A DNA stretch of 64,000 nucleotides from an uncultured Porphyromonadaceae bacterium (GTDB lineage Bacteria > Bacteroidota > Bacteroidia > Bacteroidales > Muribaculaceae). The DNA lies in contig CALKRW010000036.1 in NCBI GenBank assembly GCA_937989585.1, forward strand, positions 1 through 64,000. The letters are read 5' to 3'. Made by a program: the position numbers and the translations under genes. Numbering within the stretch: the first letter of the stretch is position 1; every line of letters begins with the position of its first letter. Positions 53,403 through 62,436 of the stretch are shown here, one piece after another. The notes below the pieces were generated by a model. That model was given only the letters and a program-made list of their open reading frames with translations, did no database searches and had not been told where the DNA came from.

Positions 53403-54511
53403 TTAAACTTTTGTTTTGTGGGGATTTTGTGTGTCAATCTCCTGCCGAAATTGCGGTTGATTCTTCAATTTCTGCTCTTTTCAATCGACAAGATTATGTC
53501 TGCGTTAACTTTGAGGCACCAATTCGAAATGAAGGAAAACCTATAATTAAAAGTGGACCTTCTCTTACGCAATCGAGCGACTCGCCTAAATTTCTAGAAA
53601 ATCTTGGAGTCAATCTAATATTATTGTCAAATAATCATATGATGGATTGTGGAAAAGATGGATGCGAAATTACGATTCAATCTTTTTCTGAAAATACAAT
53701 AACATTAGGAGCCGGTCTTTTTCCTCAGTTATTTGATTTGACTATCATAGAGAAGGATAGCTGTAGAATTGGTTTGTTAAATCTAACACACAAGGAGTTC
53801 GGGGCTTTAGGTATCGATTCAATGAAAAATGATTATGGTACAACATGGATTAATCATCCGTTAGTCAATCAAATTATACTTGAATCCAAATCTAAATGTG
53901 ATAAACTTTTTGTTTTACCCCATGCTGGAGTGGAAGATATTGAAGTACCATTGCCGGAATGGAGAGCCCGTTACAAGGAATTCATAGATCTCGGAGCCGA
54001 TATGATCATTGGTTCCCATCCTCACACTCCACAAGGTTGGGAATATTATAAAGGAAAGCCCATTTTTTATAGTTTAGGGAATTTCTATTTCAAATCGAAA
54101 TCTACACAACATAATGCCAATTGGTACAATGGTCTCGCTATAGAAGTTTCGATCGATTCTAATAAGGTATCATTTATAGTTCACAATACCGAATTTGGCG
54201 ATACTTCTATTAGACTTGAAACATCCAAAGAACGAGACGAATTTAATACTCGTTTATGCGAATATCTGCAGAATGACACATTGTATTATGAATATTTGGA
54301 TGATTATATGCGAAAGCTTTGGCCTACATATCAGTTATATTTACTTAGAGGTTTAGGCGCTTTTATGCCAACGTCGAATACAAATACTTTGTTGCATGCT
54401 GGTTATGGTCTGCTAAAAGGCAAAGATTATCCGTTGCTCCTAAATAATTTTCAGTGTGAAAGCCATATGTGGGCGATTGAACGTATGATTAAATTGGCTC
54501 TTCAAAAATAG
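53399..54511 (+). CDS. CapA-family (PGA_cap) metallophosphoesterase-like protein
   Basis: The protein is 370 aa. CapA fold motifs: LLFCGDFV near the N-terminus, NFEAPI, LSNNHMMDCGKDG, LPHAGVE and IIGSHPHTPQGWEYYKGKPIFYSLGNFYF. CapA proteins take part in poly-gamma-glutamate capsule synthesis and occur in many polysaccharide loci. There is no signal peptide. Coupling to the TupA-like ATP-grasp gene suggests the two modify the polymer with amino acids or peptide (inference). Confidence 0.87.
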   Translation: MIKLLFCGDFVCQSPAEIAVDSSISALFNRQDYVCVNFEAPIRNEGKPIIKSGPSLTQSSDSPKFLENLGVNLILLSNNHMMDCGKDGCEITIQSFSENTITLGAGLFPQLFDLTIIEKDSCRIGLLNLTHKEFGALGIDSMKNDYGTTWINHPLVNQIILESKSKCDKLFVLPHAGVEDIEVPLPEWRARYKEFIDLGADMIIGSHPHTPQGWEYYKGKPIFYSLGNFYFKSKSTQHNANWYNGLAIEVSIDSNKVSFIVHNTEFGDTSIRLETSKERDEFNTRLCEYLQNDTLYYEYLDDYMRKLWPTYQLYLLRGLGAFMPTSNTNTLLHAGYGLLKGKDYPLLLNNFQCESHMWAIERMIKLALQK

Positions 54512-54517
54512 GAGATT

Positions 54518-55642
54518 ATGAAAATAGCAATGATATTTCCCTATGCTCCGTCTTATAGAGAACCAATCTATCAGTTAATGGATAGAGAGTTGGATGTTGA
54601 ATGGTTCTTCTGCGGAAACGCGAAACGCAATCTTAAATTGTTTGATTATAATACACTTAAGGATTGCAATCTTTCAATGAAGGAAAAGAAGCTCGTCGGT
54701 CCGATTACGTATTATCAAGGTCTTTCAGAAATTAATCTACAACGGTATGATCTTGTCATCATCGCTGGTGTTATTAAAAATATTTCCGAGTGGGTGTTGC
54801 CCTTGAAAGTAAGAAAACTAAAGAATACAAGGATTTTTTGCTGGACTCATGGTTGGTATGGCAAGGAGACTCGATTGCAAGCTTTAATAAAGAAATTTTA
54901 TTTCAAACTTTTCGATGGAATGTTGTTGTATGGCGATTATGCCTATAACCTACTCAAAGGGTTTGGTTTTCCGAAAGAGAAGTTATATGTTATAAAAAAC
55001 TCTCTTGACTATGAAAAGCAATTAGGGCTTAGAGACATCGGACTAAAAAGCGACATTTATAAGGAGTATTTTGGAAATACAAATCCCAATTTAATATTCC
55101 TTGGTCGTCTAACTTCGGTTAAACGGTTAGACTTAATTCTTAGTGCGGTTGACAAACTCAATCATCGAGGGGAAAATTACAATGTTGTTTTCGTCGGAGA
55201 TGGAAGTGAAAAGGAATCTTTGATGAAGCTGGCAAAGCAGTTAAACCTTGAACCCCAAGTTTGGTTTGTGGGAGAATGTTTTGATGAACAAAAAAATGCT
55301 GAATATATCTTCAATGCCGATTTGTGCATCGCACCCGGGAATATCGGTCTGACCTCAATACACTCTCTTATGTTTGGTTGTCCTGCTCTAACCCACGACG
55401 ATTTTAAGTGGCAAATGCCTGAATTTGAAGCGATACACTCTGGAAATACCGGCGATTTCTTTGCGAGAAACGATGTGGACTCATTAACACAATCAATTTC
55501 ATCATGGTTTGCCAAACATAGGGATGACCGTGAAGAGATACGGCAAAATTGTTACGGGGAAATCGATCGATGCTGGAATCCGGAGTATCAGTTAACTGTA
55601 ATAAAAAATATTTTGAATGGCCTTGGCAGACATGACGCCTAA
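54518..55642 (+). CDS. GT4-type glycosyltransferase
   Basis: The protein is 374 aa. N-terminal MKIAMIFPYAPSYREPIYQLM; C-terminal LIFLGRLTSVKRLDLILSAVDKL, VVFVGDGSEKESLMKLA and an ADLCIAPGNIGLTSIHSLMFGCPALTH segment typical of GT4. Its last 11 bases overlap the ATG at 55632 of the acetyltransferase gene, which lies in another frame. Confidence 0.88.
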   Translation: MKIAMIFPYAPSYREPIYQLMDRELDVEWFFCGNAKRNLKLFDYNTLKDCNLSMKEKKLVGPITYYQGLSEINLQRYDLVIIAGVIKNISEWVLPLKVRKLKNTRIFCWTHGWYGKETRLQALIKKFYFKLFDGMLLYGDYAYNLLKGFGFPKEKLYVIKNSLDYEKQLGLRDIGLKSDIYKEYFGNTNPNLIFLGRLTSVKRLDLILSAVDKLNHRGENYNVVFVGDGSEKESLMKLAKQLNLEPQVWFVGECFDEQKNAEYIFNADLCIAPGNIGLTSIHSLMFGCPALTHDDFKWQMPEFEAIHSGNTGDFFARNDVDSLTQSISSWFAKHRDDREEIRQNCYGEIDRCWNPEYQLTVIKNILNGLGRHDA

Positions 55643-56169
55643 ACACCTGTATATCTGCGATTTAAACAGAGGGGGGGGCGGCTGGCCACCTGCATAAGGT
55701 TTTGAATATTTTATTTTGCATTAATGCAAGTACGGTGTTCATTTATTGGTTGAGATATTGCAAACACAAGAATTTTTTATGGCGAACATTTGCAAAATTT
55801 AAAAGACGGCAAATGACTCGTAAATATGGAATTCAGATTGCTGAATCTTCTGAGATTGGGCCAGGTTTATTGATTGAGCATGCATCTCCAATGGTTGTTC
55901 ATTATAATGCTGTTATCGGAAAAAATTGCACACTACATCAATTTGTAACGATAGGCGGCGTAAATGGGAAAGCTCCCAGAATTGGAGACAATTGCTTCAT
56001 TGGGGCTGGTGCGGTATTAATTGGAGGCATTCGAATAGGTGATAATGTAACGATAGGAGCTGGATCTGTGGTAACTAAAGATATTCCTGACAATGCTACA
56101 GTTTGCGGTAATCCCGCAAGAATTATTCATTTCGATCATCCTGCAAAATATATTAAAAATCCGATATGA
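55632..56169 (+). pseudogene. Hexapeptide-repeat (serine acetyltransferase-like) acetyltransferase, frame broken at a G8 tract
   Basis: The conserved part, readable from a TTG at 55702, gives 155 aa with left-handed beta-helix repeats (IGPGLLIEHASP, IGKNCTLHQF, IGDNCFIGAGAVLIGG, IGDNVTIGAGSVVTKDIP, VCGNPARII), an EPS acetyltransferase. The expected N-terminus is in another frame: ATG 55632 overlaps the previous stop by 11 bases and encodes MTPKHLYICDLNR, then stops at 55696-55698. The frames meet at eight G residues (55671-55678). With seven Gs a 178-aa protein of normal form results (...DLNRGGAAGHLHKVLNILF...). This is either phase-OFF, a mutation or a base-calling error. Internal initiation at 55702 could still give a shorter protein. 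Confidence 0.75.
55671..55678 (+). repeat. Homopolymeric G8 tract within the acetyltransferase gene
   Basis: Eight G in a row, in an otherwise AT-rich gene, exactly where the two halves of the reading frame part. Loss of one G restores the frame. This is a classical arrangement for slipped-strand phase variation. Confidence 0.85.
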
Positions 56170-56849
56170 ATTTTTCAGAACTCTTGTTCCGAATTACGGG
56201 CAAAATCTGTCATATTTATTATGAAAGCATATCGCAGTTTTTCACGAAAAAAGGGAAAATTTATATGTTTCATAAAATTGGAGAAGAAGACGGAGAATTT
56301 AATATTTCCGTCTCTGAATTTCAGTCATTTGTAAATCAAATCAAATCGAGAAATGTAATCCGATTAGAAGATTGGGAAAATCATTGGGATTTTGTGGCAT
56401 TAACATTTGATGATGTACCCGAGTCGTTTTACTATAAAGCCTATCCCATACTGATTAAATACAATCTTCCTTTTTGTCTGTTTGTTAATGTATCACTTTT
56501 GGATAAACCTGGATACATTACAACATCACAATTGAACGAACTTTCAAAATGTAATCTGTGCACTATAGGTTCTCATGGTATTTCTCATGATGCGTATAGA
56601 AAATTTTCTAAAAATGACGCTGTCAAAGATTTGGCCACGTCAAAGAAAATATTAGAATCCTTAACGGGTTTGAAAGTCGATATGTTTGCATTTCCATATG
56701 GCTCGTATTCAGCCTGCGGTTTTCTTCATAAAAAATTAGTGGCAGATTTCTATAAATATGGATTTAGCACAATTGCCATTCCTGTTTCTACAAAGCATCT
56801 TTTACCTAGTTATTTTCTGCCGAGAATTAATTATTCAGGAATTAAATAA
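56166..56849 (+). CDS. Polysaccharide deacetylase (NodB/CE4-like)
   Basis: The protein is 227 aa. CE4 motifs: LTFDDVPESF (catalytic Asp pair, motif 1), IGSHGISHDAY (HxxxH metal motif, motif 2) and MFAFPYGSYSACG (motif 3). It would remove acetyl groups from N- or O-acetylated sugars. A short N-terminal helix may anchor it, but there is no clear signal. It starts 4 bases before the acetyltransferase stop, so an acetylation/deacetylation pair is made together. Confidence 0.82.
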   Translation: MNFSELLFRITGKICHIYYESISQFFTKKGKIYMFHKIGEEDGEFNISVSEFQSFVNQIKSRNVIRLEDWENHWDFVALTFDDVPESFYYKAYPILIKYNLPFCLFVNVSLLDKPGYITTSQLNELSKCNLCTIGSHGISHDAYRKFSKNDAVKDLATSKKILESLTGLKVDMFAFPYGSYSACGFLHKKLVADFYKYGFSTIAIPVSTKHLLPSYFLPRINYSGIK

Positions 56850-56854
56850 AATTT

Positions 56855-57739
56855 ATGAAAAAAGTCAGTGTAATAATTCCCTTTTATAGTAGACTGGATT
56901 GGTTGTTCGAGGCTATAGAGAGCGTTCTTGGGCAAACCTACACAAATATTGAGATTATCGTTGTTAACGATGGTTCAGAGGAAGATTTGTCGAGTTTCTT
57001 ACAGCGATATGGCAATAGAATCATTTATATAGAACAACCCAACAGCGGTCCAGCAACGGCCAGGAATACAGGCATTCGCCGTGCAACCGGAGAGTATATC
57101 GCATTTCAGGATTCTGACGACATTTGGCTCCCGACAAAACTTGAGAAGCAAATTGCTTTTATGGAGAAAACAGATACCGTCTGGAATCATTGTGGTTTCT
57201 ATTACTGGAATCCCGACACTGATAAGCTCAAAGAAGTTGATGTTAGCCGAGATTACGACGATATCTTTGCTCAGCGAATGGTTACCACACAGATTGCTAC
57301 ACCAAGCGTGGTTATAAAACGCGAGGTATTTAGCGATGATAGATTCTATTTCCCCGAAGGAGTACGAAATGGTGAAGACGACCAATTATATACTCTTTTA
57401 GCTAAGAATTATCCAATTTCTCTGGTCGAAGAGCCACTGTTAAAAGTTCGTCTTAGAGGCTCTAACAGCAATGGAAAAGCTATCGAACGCTTCCATCTTA
57501 GAGTGGCAAATTTAAAAAAATGGCAGAAAATGGAGTATGAAATACCCTTTGGCGTAAAGGTGATATATTCGTTCTATCGCATCTATTCAAGATTATTTCC
57601 CAATGTCCAAAGTTCTAAGATAAAGGATTTACTGGCCAAAGCTTTATGGAGCATTCCTTATGGCATCGAACGTATGTATGTGAGATATTTGGCAAAAATA
57701 TCACATAAAAACCCTGAATTAATTCTAAAAAAGTTATAA
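56855..57739 (+). CDS. GT2-family glycosyltransferase
   Basis: The protein is 294 aa, GT-A fold: VSVIIPFYSRLDWLFEAIESVLGQTY at the start, NDGSEEDLS, ATARNTGIRRATGEYIAFQDSDDIW (metal-binding DxD-type motif) and a NGEDDQLY segment (catalytic ED). It adds a sugar to the repeat unit with inversion. It is the last gene of the AT-rich central block. Confidence 0.9.
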   Translation: MKKVSVIIPFYSRLDWLFEAIESVLGQTYTNIEIIVVNDGSEEDLSSFLQRYGNRIIYIEQPNSGPATARNTGIRRATGEYIAFQDSDDIWLPTKLEKQIAFMEKTDTVWNHCGFYYWNPDTDKLKEVDVSRDYDDIFAQRMVTTQIATPSVVIKREVFSDDRFYFPEGVRNGEDDQLYTLLAKNYPISLVEEPLLKVRLRGSNSNGKAIERFHLRVANLKKWQKMEYEIPFGVKVIYSFYRIYSRLFPNVQSSKIKDLLAKALWSIPYGIERMYVRYLAKISHKNPELILKKL

Positions 57740-57741
57740 TT

Positions 57742-58791
57742 ATGTCAATCTTTAAAGACAAGACTCTGCTGATCACCGGTGGTACCGGCTCGTTCGGCAA
57801 TGCTGTACTGCGCCGTTTTCTTAAAACGGACATCAAAGAAATCCGTATTTTCTCGCGCGACGAGAAGAAGCAGGATGATATGCGTCACGAGTATCAGGTG
57901 CGCTACCCCGAGGTGGCTCACAAAATTAAGTTTTTCATCGGCGATGTACGCTCGCTCGAGAGCTGCCGTTCGGTGATGCCTGGTGTGGACTATATCTTTC
58001 ACGCAGCGGCTCTCAAACAAGTGCCCAGTTGCGAGTTTTTCCCTCTTGAGGCCGTAAAGACGAACGTAATCGGCACTGACAATGTATTGACTGCAGCTAT
58101 TGAGGCTAAAGTTAAATGCGTAATCTGTCTTTCTACCGACAAGGCCGCTTATCCCATCAACGCTATGGGTATCACAAAGGCTATCGAAGAAAAAGTGGCT
58201 GTGGCCAAAAGCCGCTTCTCAGGCGACACCAAAATCTGTTGCACACGTTACGGCAACGTGATGTGTTCGCGCGGTTCGGTTATACCATTATGGATTGAAC
58301 AGATACGCTCCGGTAACCCCATCACCATTACCGAGCCGACGATGACACGTTTCATCATGAGTCTCGACGAGGCTGTCGATCTGGTGCTTTTTGCTTTTGA
58401 GCACGGTAAGAATGGTGATATTCTCGTTCAGAAGGCACCGGCGTGCACAATCGCTACTCAAGCAGAAGCTGTATGTGATCTTTTTGGCGGTAAGAAAGAA
58501 GATATTCGAGTGATTGGTATCCGCCATGGAGAAAAGATGTACGAAACTCTTCTCACAAATGAAGAATGTGAAAAAGCCGAAGATATGGGCAATTTCTATC
58601 GTGTTCCTGCTGACAACCGCGGACTCAACTATGACAAATATTTCCGAGAAGGTGATGAAACACGTAATCCGCTTCACGAGTTTGACTCGAATAACACTCG
58701 TTTATTGAATTTAGAAGAGACCAAAGCCAAAATCGCCTCCCTCGAATACATCCAAAATGAGCTCAACGGCAACGGCAACTTCGTACAATGA
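57742..58791 (+). CDS. capE: UDP-GlcNAc 4,6-dehydratase/5-epimerase (CapE/FnlA-like)
   Basis: The protein is 349 aa. TGGTGSFGNAV nucleotide-binding motif, SRDEKKQDDMR, HAAALKQVPSCEFFPLEAVKTNV and STDKAAYPINAMG with the modified catalytic triad of the CapE/FnlA branch. It converts UDP-GlcNAc to the 4-keto-6-deoxy talo/ido-type sugar in UDP-L-FucNAc synthesis. It overlaps capF by 4 bases. GC content rises abruptly here compared with the genes before. Confidence 0.92.
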   Translation: MSIFKDKTLLITGGTGSFGNAVLRRFLKTDIKEIRIFSRDEKKQDDMRHEYQVRYPEVAHKIKFFIGDVRSLESCRSVMPGVDYIFHAAALKQVPSCEFFPLEAVKTNVIGTDNVLTAAIEAKVKCVICLSTDKAAYPINAMGITKAIEEKVAVAKSRFSGDTKICCTRYGNVMCSRGSVIPLWIEQIRSGNPITITEPTMTRFIMSLDEAVDLVLFAFEHGKNGDILVQKAPACTIATQAEAVCDLFGGKKEDIRVIGIRHGEKMYETLLTNEECEKAEDMGNFYRVPADNRGLNYDKYFREGDETRNPLHEFDSNNTRLLNLEETKAKIASLEYIQNELNGNGNFVQ

Positions 58792-59993
58792 AATTACTAA
58801 TTACCGGCGCCAAGGGTTTTGTTGGCCGAAATCTTTGCGCTCAGCTCAATAATATCAGGGATGGCAAGGCTCGCTGCTACCCGGTGGAGATTGATGAGGT
58901 GTTCGAATACGACATCGACTCGACACCCGAGGAGCTCGACCGCTATTGTCGCGAGGCGGACTTTGTGTTCAACCTCGCGGGCGTCAACCGACCCAAAGAC
59001 AACGACGAGTTTATGGCCGGAAATTTCGGCTTCGCCTCGACCCTGCTCGACACCCTCAAAAAGCACGGCAACAATTGCCCGGTGATGCTTTCGTCGTCGA
59101 TACAGGCCACATTGATAGGCCGTTACGGGCAGAGCGACTATGGCCGCAGCAAGCTCGCCGGCGAGGAACTATTCTTCGAATACGGTCGCGAGACCGGCGC
59201 CAAGGTGCTCGTATACCGCTTCCCCAACCTCTTCGGCAAGTGGTGCCGACCGAACTACAACTCGGCCGTAGCGACTTTCTGCAACAATATCGCCAACGAC
59301 CTGCCTATACAGGTCAACGACCCCGCCGTGGAGCTCGAATTGCTCTACATCGACGACCTTGTCGAGGAAATGATTGCAGCTCTGTCTGGCAATGAGCATC
59401 ACTGCGAATTCGACGGCGTCGACACCGTCTTGCGCCAGGATGGCCGCTACTGCGCCGTACCGACAACATTCCACGTCACCCTCGGCGAAATTGTCGGTCT
59501 GCTGAATCAGTTCGCCGAGATGCCGTCCACGCTGACAATCCCCGAGATACCTGCCGACAGTTTCGCAAAACGCCTCTTCTCGACCTACCTCTCATATTTG
59601 CCCAAGGACAAGGCTGTGTTCGACCTCAAGATGAACTGCGATGACCGTGGCTCGTTCACCGAACTCGTCCACACTCCCAACTGCGGCCAGGTAAGCATCA
59701 ACATTTCGAAGCCCGGCATCACAAAGGGGCAGCACTGGCACAACACCAAGTGGGAGCAGTTTATCGTTGTCAAAGGCCACGGACTCATACAGATGCGTAA
59801 GGAAGGCACCGACGAGATTCTCGAATACGAAGTGTCTGGCGACCATATCCAAAGCGTCATAATGCTCCCCGGCTACACCCACAACATCATCAACCTCTCC
59901 GACACCGAAGACCTCGTCACAGTAATGTACTGCAACGAAATCTTCGACCCCAAGCACCCCGATACGTTCTTTGATCCAGTAGTCAAAGAATAA
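58788..59993 (+). CDS. capF: CapF/FnlB-like bifunctional reductase/epimerase
   Basis: The protein is 401 aa: an N-terminal SDR domain (ITGAKGFVGRN, SSSIQATL, YGRSKLAGEEL) followed by a C-terminal cupin (about 285-395: GITKGQHWHNTKWEQFIVVKG, MLPGYTHNIINL). This two-domain architecture is specific to CapF. It carries out 3-epimerisation and C4 reduction toward UDP-L-6-deoxy-TalNAc in the L-FucNAc pathway. Confidence 0.93.
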   Translation: MKLLITGAKGFVGRNLCAQLNNIRDGKARCYPVEIDEVFEYDIDSTPEELDRYCREADFVFNLAGVNRPKDNDEFMAGNFGFASTLLDTLKKHGNNCPVMLSSSIQATLIGRYGQSDYGRSKLAGEELFFEYGRETGAKVLVYRFPNLFGKWCRPNYNSAVATFCNNIANDLPIQVNDPAVELELLYIDDLVEEMIAALSGNEHHCEFDGVDTVLRQDGRYCAVPTTFHVTLGEIVGLLNQFAEMPSTLTIPEIPADSFAKRLFSTYLSYLPKDKAVFDLKMNCDDRGSFTELVHTPNCGQVSINISKPGITKGQHWHNTKWEQFIVVKGHGLIQMRKEGTDEILEYEVSGDHIQSVIMLPGYTHNIINLSDTEDLVTVMYCNEIFDPKHPDTFFDPVVKE

Positions 59994-60034
59994 TTATAAT
60001 TTAAAACGCATAATTAATTGTTTGACTTTCAATT

Positions 60035-61216
60035 ATGAAACTCGACTATTCAGATATAAAGTTTGCTGAAAATGGCAAACTCAAACTGTTGATCATAGTC
60101 GGCACGCGCCCCGAGATTATCCGCCTCGCTGCAACCATCAACAAGTGTCGCAAATATTTCGACGTAATCCTGGCACACACGGGCCAAAATTACGATTACA
60201 ACCTCAACGGCGTGTTCTTCAAAGATCTTAAACTCGCTGATCCCGAAGTGTATATGGACGCTGTCGGCGACGATCTCGGCGCGACCGTAGGCAACATCAT
60301 CAACTGTTCCTACAAGCTTATGGCAGCCACGCAGCCCGATGCGCTGCTCATTCTTGGCGACACCAACTCGTGCCTCTCGGCCATTCCCGCCAAGCGCCTG
60401 CACATACCCATATTCCACATGGAAGCCGGCAACCGCTGCAAGGACGAATGCCTCCCCGAAGAGACCAACCGACGCATCGTAGACATCATCTCCGACGTCA
60501 ACATCGCCTACTCCGAGCACGCACGCCGCTACCTCGCCGACTGCGGTCTGCCCAAAGAGCGCACCTACGTCAGCGGTTCGCCTATGGCCGAAGTCCTTCA
60601 CGAGAACCTCGCCGAAATCGAAGCCAGCGACATCCACAGCCGCCTCGGCCTCGAAAAAGGCAAATACATACTTCTGAGCGCCCACCGCGAGGAAAATATC
60701 GACACCGAAAAGAACTTCCTCAGCCTCTTCAACGCCATCAACGCCATCGCCGAGCGCTATGGTATGCCCATCCTCTACAGCTGCCATCCACGTAGCCGCA
60801 AACGCCTCGAAACCAGCGGTTTCAAACTTCATCCCCTCGTAATACAACACGAGCCCCTCGGCTTCCACGACTACAACTGCCTGCAGATGAACGCCGCTGC
60901 TGTCATCTCAGACTCCGGCACCCTGCCCGAAGAATCGAGCTTCTTCACCTCCGTCGGCCACCCCTTCCCCGCCATCTGCATCCGCACATCGACCGAACGT
61001 CCCGAAAGCCTCGACAAGGCAGGCTTCATCCTCGCCGGCATCGATGAGAAATCGCTCCTCCAGGCCGTCGACACCGCCATCTCGATGAACCGCGCCGGCG
61101 ACCACGGCACCCCCGTCGACGTCTACACCGGCGAAAACGTCAGCAACATCATCGTAAAACTCATCCAGTCCTACACCGGCGTCGTAAACAAAATGGTCTG
61201 GCGCAAAGAGATTTGA
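60035..61216 (+). CDS. capG: UDP-GlcNAc 2-epimerase family protein (CapG/FnlC/WecB-like)
   Basis: The protein is 393 aa. Family motifs: LLIIVGTRPEIIRLAATINK, a LAHTGQNYDYNLN segment, LILGDTNSCLSA, FHMEAGNRCKDE.LPEETNRRIVD, SAHREENIDTEKNF and SDSGTLPEESSFF. With capE and capF immediately upstream it completes UDP-L-FucNAc synthesis. It overlaps the next start by one base (ATGA-type). Confidence 0.92.
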   Translation: MKLDYSDIKFAENGKLKLLIIVGTRPEIIRLAATINKCRKYFDVILAHTGQNYDYNLNGVFFKDLKLADPEVYMDAVGDDLGATVGNIINCSYKLMAATQPDALLILGDTNSCLSAIPAKRLHIPIFHMEAGNRCKDECLPEETNRRIVDIISDVNIAYSEHARRYLADCGLPKERTYVSGSPMAEVLHENLAEIEASDIHSRLGLEKGKYILLSAHREENIDTEKNFLSLFNAINAIAERYGMPILYSCHPRSRKRLETSGFKLHPLVIQHEPLGFHDYNCLQMNAAAVISDSGTLPEESSFFTSVGHPFPAICIRTSTERPESLDKAGFILAGIDEKSLLQAVDTAISMNRAGDHGTPVDVYTGENVSNIIVKLIQSYTGVVNKMVWRKEI

Positions 61217-62436
61217 TGAAGATACTTATTGTTTCCCAATATTATTACCCCGAGCAGTTTCAGATTAATGAAATTGCGCCCGAGCTTGTTAGGCGAGGTC
61301 ACAAAGTAACCGTTCTTTGTGGCCTTCCCAACTATCCCAAGGGCGTTATTTTTGAGGGATATGCCAACAATCAATCCGTTGCGCAACGCGAGAAGGAATA
61401 TTTTACTCAAACAGGCGTCGAGGTTGTGCATGTACGACAGACTCCGCGAGGCAACAATCCCTTGAGCCTTATACGCAACTATCTGAGTTTTGCGAGAAAC
61501 AGCATCAAAGTAGTACGTGAATTTGATGACGACTTCGACATCGTACTGGGCTATCAGCTTAGCCCCATAACGAGTATGTTTGCCGCGCGAGAATATAAGC
61601 GATTGCATGGTACTCCGTTGCTGTTCTACACACTAGACATATGGCCCGTTTCTGCTCTGGGCATGCTAAAAAGCAAGTTCAATCCCCTGATGTGGCTAGT
61701 GGCGGGAATAAGCAAAAAGTTGTATAATTTGGCCGATCGCATACTCGTAACAAGTCGTCCCTTTGCCGATTATCTACACCAAGCAAACAGCGTAGATCCC
61801 CATAGGATAGCATATCTACCGCAGCATGCCTCTGCAGCGATGCTTGAACTGAACCTTGACAAGCAGAACGACACCGGACGTGTAGACTTTATGTTTGCTG
61901 GCAATCTCGGTAAAGGGCAGCGCATCGATGTCATTGTAAAAGCGGCGGTAACACTTGGTCCAAGAACTGATTACCGTATACACTTAGTGGGCGACGGACG
62001 TATGAAAGAACAGCTTGAAAAGATGGTCAAAGCTTATGGACTTGAAGACAACATCATATTTCACGGCAATCAGCGCCGCGAAGATATGCCCGATTTTTAT
62101 TGCATGGCCGATGCTCTTTTAATAACTTTAAGAGGTAACAACGAGGTTGGAAACACAATGCCGGGCAAGCTGCAGATGTATATGACCACCGGTAAACCAA
62201 TTTTAGGTGCTATCAATGGAGCTGCCAAAGAAGTCATAGAAGAATCAGGCTGCGGCAAATGTGTTGGCGCCGGCGATTATAAAGGCTTAGCTCGAATAAT
62301 GGAAGATTTCATTATGCACAACGAAGCCTATACTGATTGTGGCGCAAAAGCACGATTTTACTTTGCGGCTCATTTCACTCTCGAAAACTATATAAACGGA
62401 TTGGAAACAGAAATGTTTAAACTGACAAATAAATGA
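61216..62436 (+). CDS. wbuB: WbuB-like GT4 glycosyltransferase, probable L-FucNAc transferase
   Basis: The protein is 406 aa from ATG 61216. N-terminal ILIVSQYYYPEQFQINEIAPELVRRGHKVTVL is the WbuB type; the C-terminal half has FMFAGNLGKGQRIDVIVKAA, LVGDGRMKEQL and a P-G-K-L-Q-M-Y-M-T-T-G-K-P motif. WbuB proteins generally sit beside fnlABC/capEFG and transfer L-FucNAc, as expected here. The exact acceptor is unknown. Confidence 0.85.
   Translation: MKILIVSQYYYPEQFQINEIAPELVRRGHKVTVLCGLPNYPKGVIFEGYANNQSVAQREKEYFTQTGVEVVHVRQTPRGNNPLSLIRNYLSFARNSIKVVREFDDDFDIVLGYQLSPITSMFAAREYKRLHGTPLLFYTLDIWPVSALGMLKSKFNPLMWLVAGISKKLYNLADRILVTSRPFADYLHQANSVDPHRIAYLPQHASAAMLELNLDKQNDTGRVDFMFAGNLGKGQRIDVIVKAAVTLGPRTDYRIHLVGDGRMKEQLEKMVKAYGLEDNIIFHGNQRREDMPDFYCMADALLITLRGNNEVGNTMPGKLQMYMTTGKPILGAINGAAKEVIEESGCGKCVGAGDYKGLARIMEDFIMHNEAYTDCGAKARFYFAAHFTLENYINGLETEMFKLTNK

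Noticed and set aside
60050..60868. Long open frame (272 codons) on the minus strand
   Set aside because: It lies entirely inside capG, whose motifs are unmistakable; its composition is that of an antisense frame in GC-rich DNA.
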